Shown: positions 34,008 through 41,666 of the stretch, in pieces
How positions within the stretch are numbered: the stretch's first letter is position 1
Layout of the letters: each line of letters starts with the position of its first letter
NCBI GenBank assembly: GCA_049670505.1
Contig: JBATTK010000144.1
Coordinates: 1 to 49,642, forward strand
Source: JBATTK01 sp049670505
GTDB lineage: Bacteria; Bacteroidota; Bacteroidia; Flavobacteriales; Flavobacteriaceae
DNA: 49,642 bases
Direction of reading: 5' to 3'
The notes under the pieces: generated by a model
What the model was told of the DNA's origin: nothing
The model's database searches: none
Seen by the model: only the letters and a program-made list of their open reading frames with translations
Program-made: the position numbers and the translations under genes

Positions 34008-34481
34008 TTATCGGTGATGATAAGGTTCATTTTTTAAGATGGTAAAAGCACGATAAATCTGTTCCACAATGAACAAACGAACCATTTGATGGGAAAATGT
34101 CATTTGGGAAAGACTAATTTTCCCCTGTGCTTTTTTATATAAGGTATCACTAAATCCATACGGTCCCCCAATAACCAATACCAATTGTTTTATACCTGTG
34201 TTCATCTTCTTTTGTATATATTGGGAAAAGCCAAGGGAAGAATATTGCTTTCCATGCTCGTCCAATAAGATCAGTACATCCATAGGGCCTGATCTTTTAA
34301 GGATAGCTTCACTTTCTTTTTCTTTTTGTTGGGCTTCGGACAGGTTTTTGGCATTTTTTATATTCGGAATAACCTCCAATTGAAATTTTATATAGTGTTT
34401 CAATCTATTTTCATATTCCGCAATCAGTTCAAGCAAAGCTTTACTATCCGTTTTTCCTATCACAAGTAGTTTTATGGTCAT
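34008..34481 (-). CDS. rlmH: 23S rRNA (pseudouridine-1915-N3)-methyltransferase RlmH
   Basis: SPOUT methyltransferase that adds the N3 methyl group to pseudouridine 1915 in 23S rRNA (E. coli numbering) once the 70S ribosome forms. At 157 residues it is the standard size. Recognised parts are KLLVIGKT at the start, LILLDEHGKQYSS, VIGGPYGF (SAM-binding knot) and the terminal LFIVEQIYRAFTILKNEPYHH. It is preceded by a 283-base gap and apparently transcribed alone. Confidence 0.97.
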   Translation of the reverse strand: MTIKLLVIGKTDSKALLELIAEYENRLKHYIKFQLEVIPNIKNAKNLSEAQQKEKESEAILKRSGPMDVLILLDEHGKQYSSLGFSQYIQKKMNTGIKQLVLVIGGPYGFSDTLYKKAQGKISLSQMTFSHQMVRLFIVEQIYRAFTILKNEPYHHR

Positions 34482-34764
34482 GGGCCAAAGTTAAAACATT
34501 CAGGGTATAGGATTTCTTTATTGGGCTTTGTTTTTAGTAAATTAGCACGGAGTAAATAAACCACTATGGATTGAAAAACCCATAGGCTCGGATGCACAAT
34601 GAAGTAGCTTGGTTATACGTTAATAGTTAACTGTAGGTTCTAACAAAATCAGCTAGCAACAAATAAACATCAGCTTTTAAAAGGATAAAATTTTTAGAAA
34701 CTAAAAGTATTGTCCGATCTAGACGGACATAATTTTCATTAACGATTGTGACGAATAAATTTCA
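34482..34764. other. Intergenic region between rlmH and nadC
   Basis: Divergent promoter region of 283 bases. No gene was found. It contains small hairpins CTATGG/CCATAG (about 34563-34593) and GTCCG/CGGAC (34710-34726), and a GTTAATAGTTAA word like those at 33596 and 41614. No exact TAnnTTTG box was identified. Confidence 0.4.
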
Positions 34765-35622
34765 ATGATTTCGGAAAAACAGTTTCAGGAAGAAGTAGAT
34801 TATATTATAAAAAATGCCATTCGTGAGGACGTGGGAGATGGCGATCATAGCTCTTTGGCCTGTATACCCGGTACAGCCAAAGGAAAAGCAAAACTTTTGG
34901 TAAAAGATCAAGGGATTATTGCAGGAATCGATTTTGCCAGGCAAGTTTTTGCTTATGTGGATAAGGATTTACAGATGGACCTGTTGCTGCAAGACGGTGA
35001 GACTGTTGCGTACGGCGATATTGTATTTTATGTGGAAGGAAGCTCCCAAAGTATTCTAAAAGCGGAACGTCTGGTATTGAATGCTATGCAACGTATGAGT
35101 GCCATAGCCACAAAGACCGATCAGTTTGTACAATTGTTGGAAGGTACAAACACTAAAATTTTGGATACTAGAAAGACCACGCCCGGCTTGCGCGCTTTGG
35201 AAAAATGGGCAGTAAAGATCGGGGGCGGGGAAAATCATCGTTTTGCATTATACGACATGATTATGTTAAAGGACAATCATATCGATTTTGCGGGGGGTAT
35301 TACGGAAGCTATTTCAAAGACCCGACAATATTTGAAGGATACCCATAGGGATTTAAAAATTATTGTAGAGGCAAGAGATCTGAAAGAGGTACATACAATT
35401 CTTGAATCGGAGGGTATTTACCGTATCCTCTTGGATAATTTTAATTATGAGGATACTAGAAAAGCGGTTATAACCATCGGCAATAGGTGTTTGACGGAAT
35501 CTTCCGGGGGAATCAACGAGAAAACCATACGTAACTATGCGGAATGTGGGGTAGACTATATTTCGTCCGGTGCCCTAACACATTCCGTTTATAATATGGA
35601 CCTTAGCCTTAAAGCAGTTTAA
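34765..35622 (+). CDS. nadC: Nicotinate-nucleotide pyrophosphorylase (carboxylating)
   Basis: Converts quinolinate and PRPP to nicotinate mononucleotide, CO2 and pyrophosphate in NAD synthesis. The 285-residue length is typical. Family segments are VGDGDHSSLA, RLVLNAMQRMSAIAT, the PRPP/quinolinate site RKTTPGLRALEKWAVKIGGG, NHRFALYDMIMLKDNH and the C-terminal CGVDYISSGALTHS. It is followed with no spacing by the YihY gene, so nadC leads a four-gene run: nadC, yihY, DUF2147 and priA. Confidence 0.97.
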   Translation: MISEKQFQEEVDYIIKNAIREDVGDGDHSSLACIPGTAKGKAKLLVKDQGIIAGIDFARQVFAYVDKDLQMDLLLQDGETVAYGDIVFYVEGSSQSILKAERLVLNAMQRMSAIATKTDQFVQLLEGTNTKILDTRKTTPGLRALEKWAVKIGGGENHRFALYDMIMLKDNHIDFAGGITEAISKTRQYLKDTHRDLKIIVEARDLKEVHTILESEGIYRILLDNFNYEDTRKAVITIGNRCLTESSGGINEKTIRNYAECGVDYISSGALTHSVYNMDLSLKAV

Positions 35623-36603
35623 ATGTCAGCAGAGATAGAGGAAAAGCTGGATAAGATTCCAGTAGTGAATTGGGCTGTGCGATTATTAAAAAGGATTAAG
35701 CTTCCAGCTTTTGAAGGACTTTCTTTTTATGATCTGATAGAAATGTATTTTTTTGGCATTGTTTCCGGAGCTCTTTCCACCAGGGCCAGTTCCATTGCTT
35801 TTAGCCTGTTTTTAGCGCTGTTTCCCCTACTTATTTTCATGATTACCCTAGTGCCATTTGTAATTCCCTATGTAAGTGTAGGGAATGAAAACTTTGATGC
35901 CCAGTTCTTGTTGTTTTTAGAATCTTTTCTTCCAACGGCTACCGGCGAATATTTTGGGGATATCTATCAACAGATCAAGGATCAAAAGAGGGGCGGACTA
36001 TTATCTTCAGCTTTTTTAATATCTATTTTTTTAATGGCCAATGGGGTCAATGCCATTTTCGGGGGATTTGAAAATTCATATCATATTGACCTTACCCGTA
36101 ATTTTTTTAGGCAATATGTCTATGCGCTCATGGTAGGTTTAATTTTATCCATCCTATTACTAATAGGTGCGGTCGCCTATGTATATTTCGAGTTTTATAT
36201 ATTAGAGTATTTGAGTGAGTGGGCGGCCAAGACACGGGGGTATGATCTTACCGAGAATGATATCGTAGGTGCCCAAATAGGAAAAGTATTGTTCTTTGTG
36301 TTGTTCTCCTATTTAACTACCGCTATTTTATATTATTTTGGCACCGCCGAGGGAAAGCAGGCCCGTTTTTTTTCTCCAGGGGCATTGATGACCACGCTAT
36401 TGTTTCTTTTAACTTCTTATTTGTTTGGCGTATACGTAGAAAAATTTGCCAGATACAATGAGTTGTACGGAGCACTGGGGGGATTATTGATTTTGATGGT
36501 GTATATATGGTTAAATTCTAATATATTGCTGCTCGGTTTTGAATTGAACGCTACCCTAAATATCCTTCGGAAAAATCTAAAACGAAATAGTAATAATGTA
36601 TAA
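35623..36603 (+). CDS. YihY/virulence factor BrkB family membrane protein
   Basis: A 326-residue inner-membrane protein with about six transmembrane helices. It has the family landmarks STRASSIAFSLFLALFPLLIF, LMANGVNAIFGGFENSYH, and the C-terminal ELYGALGGLLILMVYIWLNSNILLLGFELNA. YihY was once called RNase BN in error; the real function is unknown. The ATG directly follows the nadC stop, and the DUF2147 gene overlaps its 3' end by 8 bases. Confidence 0.92.
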   Translation: MSAEIEEKLDKIPVVNWAVRLLKRIKLPAFEGLSFYDLIEMYFFGIVSGALSTRASSIAFSLFLALFPLLIFMITLVPFVIPYVSVGNENFDAQFLLFLESFLPTATGEYFGDIYQQIKDQKRGGLLSSAFLISIFLMANGVNAIFGGFENSYHIDLTRNFFRQYVYALMVGLILSILLLIGAVAYVYFEFYILEYLSEWAAKTRGYDLTENDIVGAQIGKVLFFVLFSYLTTAILYYFGTAEGKQARFFSPGALMTTLLFLLTSYLFGVYVEKFARYNELYGALGGLLILMVYIWLNSNILLLGFELNATLNILRKNLKRNSNNV

Positions 36604-37027
36604 ATTCCTCCTAATTAGTTCCATATTTTTTTCATTTCAAATAGGGGTTTCCCAAGACATAATAGGCAAGTGGAAGACTATTGATGACCGAACCGATAAA
36701 CCAAAGGCCATAGTGGAAATCTATGAAAAAAACGGGTCGCTCTATGGCAAGATAGATACCATTTTGGAAAAGGGCAGGGAAAATGCCAAATGTATAAAAT
36801 GTAAGGGAGCCCGAAAGGATAAACCCATAGTTGGTATGAGGATTATAGAAGGTTTAAAGAAAAGTAGTGACGGTGAATATAAAGGAAAGACCTTGTTCGA
36901 CCCTGAACAGGCCATGACTTTTAGATGTAAGATTTGGTTAAACCCCAAAAATTCAAATGAATTAAAGGTTAGGGGATATCTGGCATTTTTGTATCGCACA
37001 CAAACTTGGTTGCGCGTAGATGATTAG
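36596..37027 (+). CDS. DUF2147 exported protein
   Basis: A 143-residue exported protein (signal about 1-19, FSFQIGVSQ) with the DUF2147 beta-rich domain: IIGKWKTIDDRTDKPKAIVEIYE, GSLYGKID, and the C-terminal LKVRGYLAFLYRTQTWLRV. The CIKCKGARKDKPIVGM segment has a cysteine pair found in many family members. It is a periplasmic or outer-membrane-facing lipocalin-like domain of unknown role, coupled to the upstream yihY gene by an 8-base overlap. Confidence 0.9.
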   Translation: MYKFLLISSIFFSFQIGVSQDIIGKWKTIDDRTDKPKAIVEIYEKNGSLYGKIDTILEKGRENAKCIKCKGARKDKPIVGMRIIEGLKKSSDGEYKGKTLFDPEQAMTFRCKIWLNPKNSNELKVRGYLAFLYRTQTWLRVDD

Positions 37028-37041
37028 AAGATTGTGGTACT

Positions 37042-39498
37042 ATGCAATATTTTATAGATGTAATCCTACCTATTCCTTTAGAAAAACTCTTTACTTACCA
37101 TATTTCTGCTTCTGAGGCGGAATTTTTGAAAGTGGGTATGCGGGTCGCCGTTCCCTTTGGAAAGTCCAAGATCTATACGGCATTGGTATATGGGATACAT
37201 ACCGATGCCCCTAAAGTTTATGATGCCAAGGAGATACACCAAATTTTGGATGAATATCCATTGGTAAACCGTACACAACTAAAGCATTGGTCTTGGATTG
37301 CCGATTATTATATGTGTACCCTTGGCGAAGTTTTCCGGACCGCGGTACCTAGTTCCTTTTTGTTGGAGAGTGAAACTTTGATCTTAAAAAATAATAGTAC
37401 GGTAATCAATGAAAGTACTTTAAAGGATGATGAGTTTTTAGTAGTTGAAGCACTGCATCATCAATCCCTATTACGCGTTCAGGAAGTGAGTGCAATTGTA
37501 GACCGGAAAAATGTACTTCCCATTTTACATCGCTTATTGCAGAAGAATATTATTGTCCTAAAAGAAGAGCTGCATGAACAGTATAAACCCAAAATGATTC
37601 GCCATGTTCGGTTGGGAGAAGATTATCGATCCGAGGAAAGTCTCGAGGAATTATTGAAAAACCTGACAAGGGCACCCAAACAAAGTCAAGTTATACTTTC
37701 GCTTTTTCAGTTAGGAACAAGCGAAAAAAAGCCGATAAAAATATCCGATCTGGAAAAACAAAGTGGTACTTCAACGGCGGTTATAAAGGCGCTTATCAAT
37801 AAGGGCATCTTGGAAGAATATGCCATCCGAACCGATAGGGTAGTGTATGAAGGGGAGGGAGAAAATTTAGATTTAAAGGTCCTCAACGAATTTCAGGAAA
37901 AAGCGTTGAACGATATCAAACAATCTTTTGAAAATAAAAAGGTCACATTATTGCACGGTGTTACCTCATCCGGAAAGACCGAAGTATATGTGCAGTTGAT
38001 CGAAGCATGTATTCATTCGGGAAAGCAAGCACTTTATTTACTTCCGGAAATTGCATTGACCACCCAGTTGATTACCAGATTACAAGCCTATTTTGGAGAA
38101 AAGGTTTCCGTGTATCATTCCAAATATAGTTTGCAGGAACGTGTGGAAGTCTGGAATAACGTACTGGCCAATAAACCAAAAGCCCGGATAGTTATCGGGG
38201 CAAGGTCTTCCTTGTTTTTACCCTATTCTAATTTGGGACTTGTGATTGTTGATGAGGAGCATGAAGCCTCATTTAAACAATATGATCCGGCACCAAGGTA
38301 TCATGCAAGGGACGCTGCCATAGTATTGTCCAGTTTACATGACAGCGCTATTCTTTTGGGTTCCGCTACCCCTAGCATAGAAAGTTTCTACAACATAAAA
38401 ACGGGAAAATATGGTTATGCCAGTATAGAAAGGCGATATGGGAACGTACTAATGCCAGATATGGAGTTGGTTGATATTAAGGAACAGACCCGTAAGAAAA
38501 GGATGAAAGGTCATTTTTCAGAACGTTTGTTGGAAGAAATCACAGAAACTTTGGAAGCTGGGGAACAGGTCATTTTGTTTCAGAACAGAAGGGGATATGC
38601 CCCTATTGTAGAGTGCACTACTTGTGGGCATTCCCCGCAATGCCCCAATTGTGATGTCAGTTTAACATATCATCGGCATGGAAAACAATTACGTTGTCAT
38701 TATTGTGGTCACCATATAGCGCTTCAAGCCAATTGTTTGGCATGTGGGAGCCCAACTTTGGATACCAAGGGTTTTGGAACCGAACAGGTAGAGCAGGAGC
38801 TGCACACCCTGTTTCCGGAAGCAAAGGTAGGTCGTATGGATTTGGATACTACACGGGGGAAGTATGCATATGAAAAGATTATAACCTCTTTTGAGCAGCG
38901 GGAATTGGATATTTTGGTAGGCACCCAAATGTTGACCAAAGGTCTGGATTTTAGAAACGTAAACCTGGTAGGGATCATGAATGCCGATTCCTTGTTAAAT
39001 TTCCCCGATTTTAGGGCACATGAAAGAAGTTTTCAATTGTTGACACAAGTAGCCGGTAGGGCAGGGCGTACCCGGAAAAGGGGCAAGGTCATTATTCAGA
39101 CCTATAACCCTTATCATCAAATTTTAAAGCAGGTAACTACCCATGACTTTCAAAATATGTTTAAGGAGCAGTTATATGAAAGGGAGCAGTATAAATACCC
39201 ACCGATCAATAGGATCATTAAAATTACGTTTAAGCATAAAGACTATAACAAATTGAACGATGCATCCCTTTGGTTTGCCAAATCCCTAAGAAACGTATTG
39301 GGAGAAAACATTTTGGGTCCGGAATACCCCGTTGTGGCAAGGATACGCAATCAGTATTTGAAAAACGTAATCGTGAAAATCACAAAAGAACAATCACTGG
39401 TAAAAACGAAAAACAGCATTAAAAGAATTGAAAAATCCTTTAATGCTATTTCGCTGTACAGGGCCGTGCGCGTAATCTATAATGTAGACTACATCTAA
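37042..39498 (+). CDS. priA: Primosomal protein N' (replication restart helicase PriA)
   Basis: Superfamily 2 helicase that recognises stalled forks and reloads the replicative helicase. The 818-residue protein begins with the DNA-binding domain (FIDVILPIPLEKLFTYHI) and has Walker A HGVTSSGKTEVY, DEEH box, GSATPS and late motifs TQMLTKGLDF and QVAGRAGR. The zinc-binding insert has eight cysteines in pairs (CTTCGH, CPNC, CHYCG, CLACGS). Its stop abuts, with no gap, the stop of the convergent LytTR gene. Confidence 0.97.
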   Translation: MQYFIDVILPIPLEKLFTYHISASEAEFLKVGMRVAVPFGKSKIYTALVYGIHTDAPKVYDAKEIHQILDEYPLVNRTQLKHWSWIADYYMCTLGEVFRTAVPSSFLLESETLILKNNSTVINESTLKDDEFLVVEALHHQSLLRVQEVSAIVDRKNVLPILHRLLQKNIIVLKEELHEQYKPKMIRHVRLGEDYRSEESLEELLKNLTRAPKQSQVILSLFQLGTSEKKPIKISDLEKQSGTSTAVIKALINKGILEEYAIRTDRVVYEGEGENLDLKVLNEFQEKALNDIKQSFENKKVTLLHGVTSSGKTEVYVQLIEACIHSGKQALYLLPEIALTTQLITRLQAYFGEKVSVYHSKYSLQERVEVWNNVLANKPKARIVIGARSSLFLPYSNLGLVIVDEEHEASFKQYDPAPRYHARDAAIVLSSLHDSAILLGSATPSIESFYNIKTGKYGYASIERRYGNVLMPDMELVDIKEQTRKKRMKGHFSERLLEEITETLEAGEQVILFQNRRGYAPIVECTTCGHSPQCPNCDVSLTYHRHGKQLRCHYCGHHIALQANCLACGSPTLDTKGFGTEQVEQELHTLFPEAKVGRMDLDTTRGKYAYEKIITSFEQRELDILVGTQMLTKGLDFRNVNLVGIMNADSLLNFPDFRAHERSFQLLTQVAGRAGRTRKRGKVIIQTYNPYHQILKQVTTHDFQNMFKEQLYEREQYKYPPINRIIKITFKHKDYNKLNDASLWFAKSLRNVLGENILGPEYPVVARIRNQYLKNVIVKITKEQSLVKTKNSIKRIEKSFNAISLYRAVRVIYNVDYI

Positions 39499-40191
39499 TT
39501 AGACATTGTTAAGGGCTTCCGCCAATTCCGTCTTTTTATTTCGGCTCAATGGTATTTGTCTTCCACTTACTTCAACATTTTTACTGTTGAATTTCTCCAC
39601 TTTCTCCAAATTCACGATATAGGATTTGTGGATTCTAAGGAATTTCTCCTCCGGCAGTTGTTGCTCAAAGGATTTCATAGTGGAAAGGATGACGATATTG
39701 GCCTCGTCCGTCACCAACTTAATGTAATCACCAAGGGCTTCTATCCACTTGATGTCGTTAAGGATAACTTTCCTTTTCTTAAGGTTACTCTTCACAAAGA
39801 TGTGCTCTTCGTCTTCGTTAACCTTATGGAGTTGCTCATAATTTGCAACTGCTCTTTTGACGGACGCATCAAAGCGGGCCATTGTAATGGGCTTGTGCAG
39901 ATAATCCGTAACGTCATAGTCAAACGCTTTTAGGGCGTAATCCGGTTTTCCTGTGATCAAGATCACTTGTGGACGGTTCTCCAAGGACTCCAGAAGATCA
40001 AATCCATTGATGATCGGCATCTCAACATCAAGAAAAATCAAATCGATCTCATTGTTCTTTATGCCGTTTTTCGCTTCAATGGCATTACTGTACTCGGCTA
40101 CCAAGGCCAGGTTGGGGTGATTGTTCACGAGTTTAGCAACAGCCATCCGTTGCATGGATGAATCGTCTACAATTATACTTCGTAATTTCAT
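39499..40191 (-). CDS. LytTR-family response regulator
   Basis: A 230-residue two-domain regulator. The receiver (about 1-120) has acidic residues Asp9-Asp10, phospho-acceptor Asp55 (LIFLDVEMP) and conserved Lys in YLHKPI. The LytTR DNA-binding domain (about 130-228) shows HIFVKSNLKKRKVILNDIKWIEALGDY and FLRIHKSYIVNLEKV. No histidine kinase gene is adjacent, so it is an orphan in this window. The gene diverges from rpsF (235-base gap) and converges on priA. Confidence 0.93.
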   Translation of the reverse strand: MKLRSIIVDDSSMQRMAVAKLVNNHPNLALVAEYSNAIEAKNGIKNNEIDLIFLDVEMPIINGFDLLESLENRPQVILITGKPDYALKAFDYDVTDYLHKPITMARFDASVKRAVANYEQLHKVNEDEEHIFVKSNLKKRKVILNDIKWIEALGDYIKLVTDEANIVILSTMKSFEQQLPEEKFLRIHKSYIVNLEKVEKFNSKNVEVSGRQIPLSRNKKTELAEALNNV

Positions 40192-40372
40192 AAAAGGTTT
40201 GATTTGTGGGGTTAAATCATCGGCAAATTACATAAAAAACACGCTTAACTGCAACAAAAGATGTAAACATTGCATGGTTTGTTGTGTAATGGTCTATGAC
40301 CATAGGTTTATAGATTTGGTTAAGTTCAATTTTTATCATTCTTCTAGCTATAACGAAGATTTTATCAATTTC

Positions 40373-40403
40373 TTGTGATTAGTGTGAATAATTATTACTT
40401 TTG
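40373..40403 (+). promoter_or_regulatory. Promoter of the rpsF-rpsR-rplI operon
   Basis: TTG (40373-40375), 20 bases, then an exact TAnnTTTG box (TACTTTTG, 40396-40403) match the Bacteroidota primary-sigma consensus. The -7 box is 23 bases before the rpsF start, giving a short leader. Confidence 0.75.
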
Positions 40404-40426
40404 CGCTCCTTAAATTATATATCAAT

Positions 40427-40765
40427 ATGAATCATTACGAAACTGTTTTCATTTTAAATCCCGTTCTATCTGACACACAGATAGAGGAAACAGTTAAGAA
40501 ATTCGAGAATTTTTTAACTAAGAACGGAGCCAAGATGGTCTCCAAGGAAAATTGGGGCCTCAAGAAATTGGCATACCCGATCCAACACAAAAAGAGTGGT
40601 TTTTATCATTTGTTCGAGTTTGCCGCTCCAGGCGAAGTAATTAACGGCTATGAGCTAGAATTCAGAAGAGATGAGCGTGTCATGCGTTTTCTTACCGTTA
40701 AATTGGACAAACATGCCATTTCATGGGCAGAAAGAAGAAGAACAAAGTTAAAAACTAAAGCATAA
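40427..40765 (+). CDS. rpsF: 30S ribosomal protein S6
   Basis: Small-subunit protein S6, which pairs with S18 on the platform. The 112 residues show the family core YETVFILNPVLSDTQIEETV and NWGLKKLAYPIQHKKSGFYHLFEF, with FRRDERVMRFLTVKLDKHA. There is no long polyglutamate tail. It is first in an operon with rpsR (5-base gap) and rplI, and the ssb gene found between S6 and S18 in many bacteria is absent. Confidence 0.98.
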   Translation: MNHYETVFILNPVLSDTQIEETVKKFENFLTKNGAKMVSKENWGLKKLAYPIQHKKSGFYHLFEFAAPGEVINGYELEFRRDERVMRFLTVKLDKHAISWAERRRTKLKTKA

Positions 40766-40770
40766 ATAGG

Positions 40771-41067
40771 ATGTCATCTATAGAACAACAGGCAAAAGGT
40801 AAAAAAGATGGGGAAATCAGGTATCTGACTCCATTGAATATCGAAACCAATAAACAAAAGAAGTATTGTCGTTTCAAAAAATCCGGAATCAAATACGTTG
40901 ATTATAAAGACCCGGATTTTCTAATGAAATTAGTAAACGAGCAAGGAAAACTGCTTCCGAGAAGACTTACAGGAACTTCCTTGAAATACCAAAGAAAAGT
41001 GGCTACGGCCGTGAAAAGGGCACGTCATTTGGCATTAATGCCCTATGTTGGCGATTTATTAAAATAA
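40771..41067 (+). CDS. rpsR: 30S ribosomal protein S18
   Basis: S18 forms a heterodimer with S6 on 16S rRNA. The 98 residues have an extended N-terminus (MSSIEQQAKGKKDGEIRYLTP) before the core YCRFKKSGIKYVDYKDPDFL and the closing LPRRLTGTSLKYQRKVATAV, quoted in parts. The gene is 5 bases after rpsF and 14 before rplI, with normal strong operon spacing. Confidence 0.98.
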   Translation: MSSIEQQAKGKKDGEIRYLTPLNIETNKQKKYCRFKKSGIKYVDYKDPDFLMKLVNEQGKLLPRRLTGTSLKYQRKVATAVKRARHLALMPYVGDLLK

Positions 41068-41081
41068 AAAGAAGCTAGATT

Positions 41082-41537
41082 ATGGAACTTATACTAAAAG
41101 AAGACGTACAAAATTTAGGCTTTAAAGACGATTTGGTTACTGTAAAGAATGGATTTGGTAGAAATTATCTCATTCCACAGGGGCTGGCATCATTGGCAAC
41201 ACCATCTGCCAAAAAAGTATTGGCCGAAAACTTAAGACAGAAAGCACACAAGGAAGGTAAGATTATAGACGAGGCAAATAAAACGGCCGAAGCCATTAAA
41301 CAGCTAGAAATCAAGATTCCAGCGAAAGTTGGTAGCGGAGATAAGTTGTTCGGTTCAATTACCACAGGGGATCTGGCCAACGCATTGGAAAAGGCCGGTC
41401 AGGAGGTAGACAAGAAATTTATCAATATCAAAGGAGGTACTGTAAAAAGAACAGGCTCCCATAATGCTACCATTCGTCTGCACAGGGAAGTTGTATTGGA
41501 TTTTCCGTTTGAGGTAATCGCCGAGGCAAAGAAGTAA
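41082..41537 (+). CDS. rplI: 50S ribosomal protein L9
   Basis: L9 stabilises the ribosome at the base of the L1 stalk and reduces frameshifting. The 151-residue protein starts with MELILKEDVQNLGFKDDLVTVKNGFGRNYLIPQGLA (the family signature, in parts), has the long linker helix (about 45-75) and the C-terminal domain ending in RLHREVVLDFPFEVIAEA. It ends the operon; a strong terminator lies 27 bases beyond. Confidence 0.98.
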   Translation: MELILKEDVQNLGFKDDLVTVKNGFGRNYLIPQGLASLATPSAKKVLAENLRQKAHKEGKIIDEANKTAEAIKQLEIKIPAKVGSGDKLFGSITTGDLANALEKAGQEVDKKFINIKGGTVKRTGSHNATIRLHREVVLDFPFEVIAEAKK

Positions 41538-41563
41538 CATACTTTTTAGTGTTAATAACTTTT

Positions 41564-41598
41564 GAGGAGCTATGCATGCATAGCTCCTCTTTTTTTTA
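41564..41598 (+). terminator. Intrinsic terminator of the S6-S18-L9 operon
   Basis: The 26 bases 41564-41589 are a perfect palindrome (arms GAGGAGCTATGCA and its complement) followed by a run of eight T. The core GCATGC will form the loop. This is the strongest terminator-like structure in the window. Confidence 0.95.
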
Positions 41599-41621
41599 TT
41601 AAGTTAGCTATTCATTAATAG

Positions 41622-41666
41622 TTACTTAACACTCAACTAAAACAATTTACTTAACACTCAACTAAA
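41622..41666 (+). repeat. Exact 20-base direct repeat before the TonB receptor start
   Basis: TTACTTAACACTCAACTAAA occurs at 41622-41641 and again at 41647-41666, 25 bases apart. The second copy ends on the A of the receptor's ATG. Twenty identical bases cannot easily be chance. It may be a recent duplication or a tandem operator. Confidence 0.9.
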
